Shown piece after piece: positions 1-17,120 of a stretch of DNA of 64,000 nt. The notes under the pieces were generated by a model. It searched no databases and was not told the origin of the DNA. It saw only the letters and a program-made list of their open reading frames with translations. This DNA is from Protula sp. h YS-2021 (lineage: Eukaryota > Annelida > Polychaeta > Sabellida > Serpulidae): NCBI GenBank assembly GCA_949752745.1, contig OX457026.1, positions 24,431,308-24,495,307 on the forward strand. The letters are read 5' to 3'. The position numbers and the translations under genes are program-made. Every line of letters starts with the position of its first letter. Position 1 is the stretch's first letter.

Positions 1-1396
1 CGGGACGAAATCCAGCTAGCCCTAATCTCGGACTTGCAATAGGGTTACAGGATACACCTATGAGTTCAACTCGTGCCCGCGTACTGATATCTTCAATAGA
101 TGTTCCTCCCCCTCATGTTCATCAATGCATAGAACACCGAATTTAGCGTCGAAAACTGTCACAGAATTAAACAAGAGACAAGCAAACTGGATATTGTCAA
201 GAGTGTTAACAAGTGGCATGTAAGGCCCGAAGATGGGAATAATATCACATTAGATGGCCGCAATAACTCAGCAACTTTTGCAAGCAGGAAAAAAAAACAG
301 GTGAGAATGCATCACAAGCAATAGGTCTTGCGTGTGACTCTAAAACTGACAAACAGTCTATTGTAGCTGCATTTGTTCAAAATAAGCCGTGCTGGGTTGG
401 TGCGTGGTTAAAAAATGGCGGAATGGAAGTAAAATGTCCTGGAGTCAATGTTGATTGCACCGGAAATATGGATCGCCATGCTCCTCTTTCAGAGTATGAA
501 ATGAGGAAATGAATAGGAAAGGAGCTCTTATTGCAGGATATTTTGGTAGATTATGCCACAGCCGATGGTGATTCGAGATCTGCAGAAGGTGTTCACGATA
601 CCATAAAGAGCCTGAGAGGCTTGCCTTATTGTAAAACAGCTGACCTGTTGGGAGGAGGGGGGGGGGGGTTAAGGGTCTATTTGTTATGTTCTGACACAAA
701 CGGATGAGGACAAGAAGTAATTCCTTTCTTTCAATTAAATAACTGTTTTCAGATCTAGTCAATCAGCGGTTTAGTTCTACATAGTGAAATTCAATAGCCG
801 CTCCATGCCCACTGTGACAGTTTTCTTCGAAGTTCGGTGGCAGACTGTCAAGAACTGTGTGATTATATACATCTTGAACAGCAGTATTTTCGCTGTTCAA
901 GTGAAATTTCGAAAATTTCGATGTTTGAGAATTTAGATAAAAAGCACAGCCATAATCTTTTATGCACAAGAAACATATGTACGAAGTTTCCGAATGATTC
1001 AGTTCTAATTGTCGGAATACATACTGATATGTGATAGCATTTCCACAAAGCTCTAAAAATGTCATCGGCTGGTACATGGTTGTATATAAACCTTATTTGC
1101 ACGAATAGGCGTGTGAAAATAAACAGTAAAGCTGACATTTCAAATTCCCCACCTCCATGTCTTAATATATCGACTGCCACATAGCACTGGTAGAGTTGTC
1201 AGAACAGGCACTAGCACTGGTAGAGTTGTCAGAACAGAGTTAGACCAGGGAGAAAAATCTTGTTTCTCACCCCAAGTATACCAAAGCAAAAAGCTTATGC
1301 AGCATTCGGTGTAAATGTTATGTCTGCTAAAAAAAAAGATGATAAATAAACAAGAACCGAAACCAAACGTGTGTTACAGCGAGTTGATTGTTGCAG
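1..1396. other. No gene identified; upstream flank or 5' intron of the TSTD2-like gene
   Basis: No exon with recognisable protein similarity was found on either strand. The missing first exon(s) of the rhodanese gene that starts at 1397 may lie here or before the window. A 26-bp direct repeat, starting TAGCACTGGT, occurs twice at 1182-1207 and 1212-1237. A homopolymer G run is at about 655-668. Confidence 0.5.
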
Positions 1397-7542
<6,146 letters not shown>

Positions 7543-7754
7543 TGACATACGAGTTAATTATTTTGTTTTGAATTTTACAACGTGCTGGTCGCATTTGGGG
7601 GTATTTATCGATGAATTAATTGATTTTTTAAAAAAAATAATAAGCTTGTAATAGGTATGTTCCTTTATCCTTTCAATGAAACACTCTGCTTATAAAAAGA
7701 CAGAGGTCAAAATGGCTGTTAGCATTTACAGATAACCTCAGTAGTCTTCAGTCT

Positions 7755-7840
7755 TTTATTGATTGTTTAGTAAGACCACCCTTGTCTGGTGGCAACAACG
7801 ATTTACACAACATACATATCCTTTAACTTATATGAATAAA
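7755..7840. other. Overlapping convergent polyadenylation signals of TSTD2 and Gal3ST genes
   Basis: An AATAAA lies on the + strand at 7835-7840, about 290 nt after the TSTD2 stop. An AATAAA on the - strand (TTTATT, 7755-7760) is about 115 nt after the Gal3ST stop. If both are used, the two 3' UTRs overlap by roughly 80 bp or more in antisense. Positions are read directly; use is inferred. Confidence 0.45.
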
Positions 7841-7874
7841 TGCAATTGAAAAAAATACAGCAAATAGCTTTTTT

Positions 7875-9931
7875 TCAGAAATTTTCTAAGCATTTACTTT
7901 TGCGGAAATAGGCAGAATACTTCATGATAGACCAAGGAAAATTCAGTACAAAACTGTCTTGACTGTTGCAGTAATGCTGATCGAATTTGGGTAAATTTGA
8001 AACGACCCCCCTACCGTCACAGACCTGAGGCCATTGCCGTTGTTTGATTGCCTCATCGTACAATAAAGTTTCAAACATCATTAAAGCACAGTCGCCCCGA
8101 GTGACATTAAACGCAGGTGAATAAGCAGTTTTCGAAAATGTCAAGGACTCGGACATGATTTTCCTCACGTAGGTGATGTCCGTCTGTCCGCTGAGCGTGT
8201 CGAAAACGGAGCAAGTCAGTTTGCAAAATTGCCGCACGCTCTCCTGAATATTCCTAAAAGATTGCAGCTCTTGTTGAAAAGTAGTGCCCTGCTGGGAAAG
8301 CTGGGCATCGAGTTTTTCATTGAAATAGTCGTAAAGAGCGTAGTCAGCACGACTCCACTTCCTGTGTAAATTTTCGGCCATTTTCTTATCCGATTTCATT
8401 TCGTGTATTTTCCGACCGAAAAATTTTGTGCTAAAAATATTCAAATGTAAAATATCCTTGAAGCTTAGACAATATTTTCGTTTTAAAAGTAAAAGAGATT
8501 CCTGGAATCTTTCTAGTATTAGCACCAAATCCATATGGGAGTCAATTTTCTTTATAAACTGGTTGATAGAATCCATATCTGATGTGCTGTAGTTGAGAAG
8601 GCCTAAATGGTGACTTTGTGGATTTCGCGTTTGTGAAATTTCTATCGTTGGAGCACAACCAAAACTCTTCCTAGTTTGCTCGTATTTCATTGGTTCTTGT
8701 AAATACGTCATTATCGCGTCACCATTATTTAATATGGTGGGTATTTTGAATTTTTGCGGTAAGCCCCAGAATCCAAATGTTGATTTCAGTTGATCCAAAG
8801 GGTGTCGCAGTAAAGTAATCACTTGCGTTTCTTGCGACATGTAGGTCTTGAAAGCATTCGCATCGAACATACTGTGATCTGTAATTAAGTTGTACCCCCG
8901 GAAGTCAGGATTAGTGGGATTAGCGAAAAGATTCTTGGCAAACGGTGGGTGCGGGTAGGTCATTCCATAGGGGCATCTGAACAGAGCGAAATACTGGTTC
9001 CTACTCAAGCCAATTCGGTAAAGTATATTTTGAAATGTTGAACTTCCGGTTTTGTGTATTTTGATGTAATAGAAATTAGGGTGTGAGGTGCAGTGGTCAC
9101 CGGGCTTATCGGCAGTGCGGCCGGCCTCCATCGCGTTGTTACGATGCGAGGGACCTCTCTGAATATCGGCCTCGTTCTGAGGTATATCCTTGATTTGTGG
9201 TTCATCGAAGGCGTTGCGGTCGTGATGGTCGTGGATCAGTGGCTCGCCTAAGGCGTTGCTATGGTGATAGTACCGTCTGTAGTCGTTGCTAAGAGCGCTC
9301 GGCCGCTGCGGATCGCGGATTGAGAAATGGAGGAGGAGTGTGAGAATAGCAGCAAACAACAAAGTCCGATTTGTGGTGGATCTCGGGATGAACTGAAACA
9401 AACATTCCCCATGGATCAATGCACACTTTTTGAAACTCGTCCCTTTTCACAATAAATCTAAATTAAAAAAAAAAAAAACAACTGAGCTGCATTATGTGGA
9501 CAACATTTGACGATAATTCCTGTCGATCAATATACAACATTTTGTTTTTGCGTGGAAATTTAAAATTTGAGATGATGGAAACTACAGAATTTCTGCAGTT
9601 CTCTCAACATTTTAGAACTATATGTGTTTTCATTGCACAGAATTGATTTTAGAAGAAAGAAAATTCCACTCCTCTTAGAAATAGTGAATTGGCGCAGCGT
9701 GGAATATATTTGTGAAGCTATTTTACATAAATAAATCAACTGTGTACTTCATTATGTGAAAAACACAACACGATTTGGAAGAAGAAACTGGCGGCGCAAT
9801 CAGGCCTGATTATGTACTTGAGTACTCGAACTTGAGTACTCAAACCTGAGTATTCTCTTCGCTACTTACGTAAGTAAAAGATATGTCAGATATCTTACGG
9901 AAATTTAGTTTCAACTTACCTTCATTCTCAT
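7875..9931 (-). CDS. Galactose-3-O-sulfotransferase (Gal3ST family), type II membrane enzyme
   Basis: The product transfers sulfate from PAPS to the 3-OH of galactose on glycolipids or glycoproteins in the Golgi (family knowledge; substrate here unknown). The main exon 7875-9392 has no ATG at its 5' end but a clean acceptor (TTTGTTTCAG) just before codon TTC at 9392. A tiny exon at 9920-9931 supplies ATGAGAATGAAG and the donor GTAAGT in matching phase 0, so the protein starts MRMK and is 509 residues. A single membrane segment (TLLFAAILTLLLHF) follows residues 1-14. A polar stem comes next, then the PAPS 5'-phosphosulfate loop KIHKTGSSTFQN, and the 3'-phosphate motif TLLRHPLDQLKSTFGFW. Human Gal3STs are about 400-490 residues; the extra length is in the stem. 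Which of the Gal3ST1-4 types it matches cannot be told by eye. Confidence 0.9.
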
Positions 9932-11162
9932 CGCAAAAGGAACGGGAATAAGTGTAATTTTCTTTGTTTTTGACTAATATCCATAAAAAATTTAATCACA
10001 ATTTACGCATGGATTTTCCAGTCGCGTAATTTTGTCGTACACATATTTTAGAAAATAAAATAAAAATGTAGTATCTTATAACGGTTTATAGTTGTACATA
10101 CAGTAACATATTACACTGTTATTAATGCATAAGTTTGCAATAAGCGTGTCAGGGATTTCGCGCTGTTACGCAGACAGGTTATCGATGCAGATCATCTGTT
10201 GCTTCTTGTTTGATCAATTGGAAATGTCTATTCACGTATGTAATATTTTTCAATTTTACAAACGATCGAGCAAAAAAAGCGAGTGAATGTGGTACGATGA
10301 GTCGATAAAACGACTCGTATAACATAAGACCACATCGCTTTTGCGACCATCTGTAAAGTAAGGCTCATTTGGCTGGCAAGACAGTGGTCTTTATTAACAT
10401 GGGCAGAAAAGTCTTGTTTCTCACCCCACTCTTTAAAATACAGAGCATCAAGAGCTGCAAAGCCCAGCAGCCAGAAGTGTATACTCGAAAAGAAAGCAGT
10501 AGGGTATAAACATTGTTCATAAATCCAAAAACACAGTAAAACGTTTTTGTCCGTCCGTCCGTCCGTCCGCCGAGCTGTCCGGGCGGCTTGAGTGATCGTG
10601 AACTTCACAGAAATTTCTACCAGAGTGGTGTGTGTGTACTCTTCGTGATTCTCGTGATTATTTGTTTAAAGCCCAGTTTTTGGAGAAATTTTAACTAAAA
10701 ATTCAAAATGATCTTACAGACAAGTAAATTTGAAATTCTTTGTACAATATCTGCTACAGTTCCGAAAGAATCAACTTTAAAATGCCACAGCCATCTTTCC
10801 CCTGAACTGATCATCAATTTGCGAAAAAGCCTACTTTTCCTACAAATGCGATTAAATTTGCTCAGATTCAACAGGAAGATAACCTGGATCAGGGGTGTAA
10901 TGTTGATTTCGATCAGTTTGGTGAACTGATGAAATTCTTAAGTTGTCGAATTTTTGCCAAAATATATTTTCTCTACAATTTTTGTGTTCTCGATGAATCT
11001 TTTAACAATGGTGCCGCCTGACTTGAATTCTGTAACATTTTTGGGCGGGTTGCCAAATTTTTAGCCTTTAGTGGCCAGGTTTTGTTCGGAGGTAGCTTTA
11101 CAACACATTTAGCTATATCAGTGTTGTCAATTTTTCTATGCCTGAAACGAAATTGATTTTGA

Positions 11163-11708
11163 GGACGGGTGTAGGAAAAATGGCAACGGAAATAATGGCA
11201 ACGGAAAAGATGGCAAAGCGAAAAAATTAAAAAAAAATGGCAAAATAACAAAATAAAAATTTTATCACATTTGTCAAATTTATTCTTAAGCCTAATATCA
11301 CGAGCTTGTTGTTCATTCTAGACAACGCCCCTAATAAAAATTTGGTACGTTGACACCCAAAAGATTAACCTCATTGTACACACAGCGAATAAATTTTGCC
11401 TGATACACCCCTAATAGATGTGTTGTTACGTTGGCACCCGAGCATCCAAAGGATTAACGGTGCCGCACACAGGGATTACGTTTTGCCATTTTTGCTTGCA
11501 CCCCAAATACCCTGACATCAAGTGGCATTAAGTGGTTTTGATTAGACTTTCTTTGATCCTGAGTAGTCAAGGTAGGCGATTTCTTTGTTTCGTTTGAACT
11601 TCAGTGAAACCTGCAAAATTTGCCATTTTTTCCTTTTTTCACTTTGCAATTTTTTCCATTGCCATTATTCCCACGTGCCATATTTTCCGTTGCCATTTTT
11701 TCCGTACC
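11163..11708. repeat. Foldback element with about 80-bp inverted ends built from GGCAACGGAAA units
   Basis: The left arm (about 11163-11245) repeats AAAATGGCAACGGAAAT-like units. The right arm (about 11617-11708) carries the inverted complement, TTTCCGTTGCCATTTTTTCC and relatives. Arms match imperfectly over about 80 bp and enclose some 370 bp with no ORF. The arms are themselves internally repetitive, typical of foldback or satellite-type non-autonomous DNA elements. Target duplications were not resolved. Confidence 0.6.
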
Positions 11709-12610
11709 CCTTGAGGACACATAAAATCATTAAATTTGAAAAAGGACAGTGTCAGTTCGTATTTTGTCACTCTAGTGGCACTTAGGTGATGTCGCTTGAC
11801 TGTCTTGTTTGTTTTATTTGCGATTTTAGTGATCTGACCAGGAGATGAGAAACCAGGTTAATTTTTTCCTCGCCTAACTATTTGATTCCAAAAGCAGGTT
11901 CAGATATTTACGAATTGCGGCGTAACACTGCGTTGATGGCCGAACAGTTTTGTTGCCTATGCGTATAAATGGTTCCCCGATTTAGCGATTTTATTACTTA
12001 GTTGCAAATTGTGGTCATTCTCAGCTATTCAAGCAAAATTAACAAATAAATAAATAAAAAGGCCCATGCTAAAATTAGAAGAACTGCATACAACCAATGT
12101 TTAGATCTGAATAACTTCCGAACTGTAAAGTAATCCTTTTAACTTTTTATAAAGGATTAGTACTTTTTACAGCTATGTTATGAAAACTAAACCTGCCAGT
12201 TTCAGTCGGATACATGACGACCACGCGGGAATATGTGTGACGTCGATTTCTATGTCGAATATTTTTCAAACTCTGGTGAGAAAAACTTGCGCGCTCTTGA
12301 AATTCTCGCATTTTGCGTCCACGTTTTGGTATATTTTTGAAGTGGCCTGTCATGGCTACCATTTTCGGTGGCCAATACCTCATTGAGGTTATTTTTAGTG
12401 CGGCATCTATACAGCGTTCATTTTCAACGTTGGGTTTTCGACGTCTATGCAACGTTACACCAAAGACGTTGATTAGATGCCGGAGAAATTGATATTGGGT
12501 AAAAAGTATAATTTGATGGGGTCGCAGAAATGTTTCCAAGACTTTGCGAAGCCGCTGGTTTGACCGATCCACTGTATCATATGTATTGGAGATATACAGT
12601 CTGCATAAAC

Positions 12611-13370
12611 TATGGAATGCCATTTTCACGTTTATTAGACAATTATTGATATCAAGAATTAATTTTTCTCATCCGTAATTATATTTTTGATATCTCTAAG
12701 TGCATTTTTGATCAAATAATTCCTGATATCAATAAATAGTTAGACAGATCAAAAATATTTATTGATATCAACAATGCTTTAATGATCTCTAAAATTGAAT
12801 TTTAGAGATCCAAAGTTCAAGTCTTGATAAGAAAAATGAAATAGCAGAATTTCAATTTTGAGCTCCCTAATTTATTTTCTTTTTATTGATATCAATTGAT
12901 ATTTGAGATGACATTGATTCAGAATGAGACTTTTTAAATTTATATTTTGAAATCTGCATATGATTTTTTGATCTCAAAAAGTAATTTTTGATGTCAAAAT
13001 ATCAGTCTATTTTTATATCTAAAATTCAGAAGCAAACGTGTAAATGATAGAATGACTGGCTCCTGTGTACAGAATCTTTCTTTCATTCTTTTACTGTATG
13101 CAGAAGAGCTAAAAAAATCGTGTTCTTGTTATTGAGGTCAACAATTAATTTTTTATCTCCAAAATTAAAATGACGATTCGTTAAGTTTTATATATATTTA
13201 AGTTTGTAAAATTGATGTTTTGATCTCAAAAATAAATTTTTGCCATCTAAAATACAATTATTTATAGCAAAATATGAAGTGATGATATCTACATTGATTT
13301 ATTGATATCTTTAGTTATATTTTTGACATAAAAATTAGCATGAAATGTTAATATGTCATTCATACAAAAT
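12611..13370. repeat. AT-rich dispersed repeat of TTTTTGATATCAAAAATT-type palindromic units, copy 1
   Basis: About 750 bp of irregular units built from TTGATATCAA, TTTTTGATCTCAAAAAT and their complements. The same order of landmarks recurs at 62155-62910: an opening TTTTCACRTTTATTAGA, a middle block with TACAGAATCTTTCTTTYA, and an ending GCATKAAATGTTA. The two copies are in the same orientation, so this is one repeat family rather than chance AT richness. No ORF. Confidence 0.75.
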
Positions 13371-15984
13371 TAACGGATCAAAACATTGTCAGAAATGGAC
13401 AAAATTTTCCCATTTTGCTTCGAAACTTTCATCGATGTTTTGTCTGAGTACGTGCTAAGAAATTATAAGCCTACAGTGGGGGAGGGGGGGGGGTGGTACC
13501 TGTTCGTGTTTTTGAAATCATCAGTAAGTACAAATTTCAATACATCTTTACTGATCGGGAAGGCGGAGACATGTTATAGTTTGCTGGCCTTAACATTCCA
13601 CAATGAACGATATGTGCAAATGTTTTTTTTTTTTGGTTTTTTTTTGGTGGGGGGGGGGGGGGTGGGGGTGTCTTTCTACACTGATTTTGCCATTCTTGTT
13701 TCAAAGAGCATAGCTGCGAACAGGTAGTAATAGGTAAACAAATATATGATACAATATATCGTGTATCATACTAATAAAATTTCCCCAAATTTGGAGAGAA
13801 AATATTCTCAAAAATTACCCATATTGAATGATCACTTCTGTCTCAGTGCTTAAAGAAATAAAAAATTAATGTCAGATGTTGTAAATAAACGGATTTCCTC
13901 CAAATATCTCGATCGAATCATTCCAATTGCATGCACGAATAATTTATAGGTGATATTTCCCCAGGCGGCGGAGGGAGGCGGGCACTAACCAACAAACTGA
14001 TTACCATACGAGCCTAGGATAACGTTAAATGACCCCCTAAAGCGGAATCGAAAGTTTGAAACAACCCTCTCTAGTGCCAAATTATATACTTAGGAGTAGA
14101 GTCGCAGCCAGAACGCACACGTGACTGCAATCCTGCAACGATAGTCACACTAAAGAAGTGTGTCCACATTGGTTGGGGTATCCCTTTTTGTTGGACGTGG
14201 AGTGTGGTTTCGAAACAACACCTTTTTCGCGGAAAACGCGGAGGACTGACTGGACATCCTCAAAACTAGCCTCAAAATTATCCCGCTTCCCCGCTATAGC
14301 TTACCGAAAAAGTGACATGATGGTGTAATTTAAGCTCTATCACTTAGATGTAGGCATTTTAGCGGAATGCGCGTTGCTGATCAGGTTCCACGGACATATT
14401 TGTTGTCATTGCAGCCACTATGCAAATTAGGCTTAGAATTTTTAAATAAAGGCACTTTGTGCGATTTTATTGTTGCCATTGAAACGACGCGCATCCATAA
14501 ATAAACAATATTTTCACAAGATTAAACGTGAAGAAAGTTACATTTACTTCAAATTGTCAATTGCAAAAAGGAAGAAAAGAGATCCAACAAAAATTATTAC
14601 AAGCTAACAAATCAATGACACAAAACACAACAAGCATCAAAATTTATTATGTTGCAAAATTGAATTTAGCACACATTTTGGATTTCCAACTCATTTTCCT
14701 CGATGTTATGTTTATAATACATAACCTATAATTAAACAATAACATATTTCTTAGAGACCAGAAACCTAGAACAGAAGTCAAAATAAAATGCAACAGTATC
14801 ACACAATAATATCACATTTCACAAAATCACTAAACTCTCATTTGTAGATATCACTATATTTTTGTTTCAGCTTAAGTAATTTAGTTAGCAGTTGGAATTA
14901 CCGGTACCTCTCTGTGATGTCTTCTGTATGCGATTTATTTTGCTTGTATGGGTCCCACTTGCAAACTTTGTTTGCAACTGGGTATAGGTTTGTAGTTTTT
15001 GTGGGAGTTTCTGTCCTTTTTTTCCTTTTTTCTTCTTTTTTCCGTTTGGATGGTTTCGAGAAAACTCTTCCTACAGTACTTTACAGAGGAAGATGGAATT
15101 TGGCACATGTGTAGAGGGTGATGAGGTCTCGTGAATCCGCAATTTTTTTCACCTCAGGTGCAAAGGTCAAACTTTTTCCACAAAATGGTTTCCAAAAACT
15201 CCTCCTAGCATTTGAGTCAGCGGAGCTTTGTATTTGGTACACTTATAGAAAATCATCAGTTCTCGGTGAAACCGCAAATATATTTGACCTTTACCTCAAA
15301 GGTCAAGGTCAAAGTGAGGTCAAACTATGTTTAAAACGCCTACTAATCACAAAAAGTAGCCACAAAAAGTGCCCAAATCCCAGTTTGAATATATAAAACA
15401 TACTCAGTAGGGTGCAACCTTCCCTCCTGAACCTTGACTTTAGGTCAAAGGTCATGTGACTACGTGTACCGTTGTCGATAGGCTGACTTATCGCGAAAAC
15501 GATGAGGGATAGATCGATTTTGAGCTCATTTTCGACTGTTTGGGCCTAAACAACGTTACGTAATAAGCACCTGGGTGACCTTGACCTCGGTTACGATCAA
15601 AGTTAAAAATCGGAAGTTGACTATTATCTCGAAAACGGTTAGAGACAGAGCGATTTTGAGCTCATTTTCAACCTTTTTGTTGACAACGACAGAGAACTGG
15701 TACGGCGTGACTTTGAGCTTCTTGGTCATAGTTGAATAAAAATATTTTCTTTAGTGGTTTCTGCAAGTGGGTCATTCCGCTATCTAGTGGAAATCTGTCT
15801 GGTTTACAGTTCGGTTTAATTTGCACGAGAACTATTCCAGAAAGCATTCCAGGCATTTTGTGTACGGAAAATGAAAGCTATTAAACAAACAAAACGCAAC
15901 GCCGGAAATCGGAAGTGAAAAAATAACTAAACAAAGATATGTTTACGACAGTATCACCAAGAACTAAATCTACGCTCTAATTCA

Positions 15985-16275
15985 CCGGGGGGGGGGGGGG
16001 GTTGTAGTTGAGGGCACTTGATACGGCATTGTGTTAACATGTGTGTCTAAAAACGTGGAGAAAACAAAAGTAATTTTGAAGCTAGACGAGTTAAAAAGGG
16101 ATGTAATTTTCGTTCAGTACTCTGTTTCTTTCCCATGTCAATGGCTGGACTCCGCGCAAAGTTAAAAAGGGAGGTATTATTTATAACTTAGCACTGCTCG
16201 TTTTTGAGATCGTTTTAAAAAGTCATGGACACGCGCGGTAACCAATTATTACGTGAGTGCCCTCCCTCCCGCCCT
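15985..16275. repeat. Dispersed repeat module (copy 1; related copy at about 20710-21030)
   Basis: Both places start with a long G/C homopolymer followed by GGCACT, then AAAAAGGGAGG-like text. Both end with AAAGTCATGGACACGC and ACGTGAGT (16220-16262 and 20990-21030). The order and spacing of these landmarks agree over about 280-310 bp, so they are copies of one non-coding repeat, not a gene. Confidence 0.55.
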
Positions 16276-16367
16276 CCACGGGCTCTAACTATAACCATCA
16301 CTGTATGTTTTTCATTATTACAAAAGTATAACACAATACTAAATCTACACTCTATTTATTATGATCA

Positions 16368-17120
16368 CTATATTTTGATTTGATTTTTTTCAGCTGCCAT
16401 GATTTCATAGTTAAAATCGTCACTGTGTATTATCATCCGTTGTCGGTTTATTTTGTTTTGCATATTATACAGTTCAGTTTTGTTATACCCGCTACTTGTG
16501 CTTGTATTACTCATAGCAGCCGAATTTTCTCCATTTTCCACAGGCGAAGTTCGATTTGTTTTGCTTGCTTGAAGTGTATCGTTTTTCGCTGTTGATTTGT
16601 TTACAACTGGATTTGTTTCGTTAGCTTTTACAGAAGAGTCATTTTTCGCCGTAGAATTTTGCGCTGGTGCGGTTTGAATAGTTTTTGTTTCCGGTTTATT
16701 TGTGGGTATGGTTTTCTCGTTTGTCTCGTAAAGAGCTTTAGCTTTATCTTGCTTCCTTGCAGATTCTTGCGAGGATTGTTTCGTTTGTTCTTTTGCTGGC
16801 CGGCTTTCGGCCACTACCTTAGGTGGAGCTGTGCTTTTGATTGGTCCGTGGATGCCTGTATTATTAGATTCGCCCTTTGTTGCACTGAGCGAAGGTATGA
16901 CCGGTAGTGTTTTGTTAACTGGTCTTGTAAGTTGTCCATCATTCACACTGTTGTTCACGCGAACTGGCTGCTGTCCTGGTCTGAGAATGAACTGTTTTTT
17001 CACAAACAGGTTCCGCCGTTTTGTAGGTTCGTGTACCACTGGTTTGATCGACAGCAACTTAACTGCTATAATGATTAAAGCACAGATCACCAGCAATTGA
17101 ATAACTTTTCGTATGGCGAC
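16368..17120 (-). CDS. Uncharacterised type II membrane protein exon with heavily N-glycosylatable stalk
   Basis: The open exon begins at an acceptor (gattttcag, then GTC at 17120), has no ATG, and runs 250 codons to a TAA at 16368; the start must be in an upstream exon that I could not find. Residues about 6-23 form one hydrophobic segment (IQLLVICALIIIAVKLLS) after basic residues, as in type II Golgi or plasma-membrane proteins. The rest is Ser/Thr/Lys/Pro/Asn-rich with eleven N-x-S/T sequons (for example NST, NDS, NET, NKS, NRT, NTS) and no cysteine after the membrane segment. It resembles the stem of a glycosyl- or sulfotransferase or a mucin-like stalk. No catalytic motif is present. It could be a short membrane protein or the first half of an enzyme spliced onward. 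No family is recognised. Confidence 0.5.
   Translation of the reverse strand, partial: VAIRKVIQLLVICALIIIAVKLLSIKPVVHEPTKRRNLFVKKQFILRPGQQPVRVNNSVNDGQLTRPVNKTLPVIPSLSATKGESNNTGIHGPIKSTAPPKVVAESRPAKEQTKQSSQESARKQDKAKALYETNEKTIPTNKPETKTIQTAPAQNSTAKNDSSVKANETNPVVNKSTAKNDTLQASKTNRTSPVENGENSAAMSNTSTSSGYNKTELYNMQNKINRQRMIIHSDDFNYEIMAAEKNQIKI

Larger units (their letters stand above)
9932..16367. other. Gene-free stretch with dispersed repeats
   Basis: No exon of a recognisable protein was found. It holds a foldback element (11163-11708) and an AT-rich dispersed repeat (about 12611-13370), both listed separately. At 15150-15640 a patch is rich in AGGTCAAAGGTCA-like and GATTTTGAGCTCATTTT repeats. 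Homopolymer runs sit near 13480, 13625-13665 and 15985. A piece at 10370-10440 (AAGTCTTGTTTCTCACCCC) is also seen near 1257, so it belongs to a dispersed repeat. The (GTCC)n run near 10547-10568 is a simple repeat. Confidence 0.5.

Noticed and set aside
445..1180. Overlapping open frames in the first kilobase
   Set aside because: None shows a domain, signal peptide or splice pattern; they overlap one another on both strands and look like chance.
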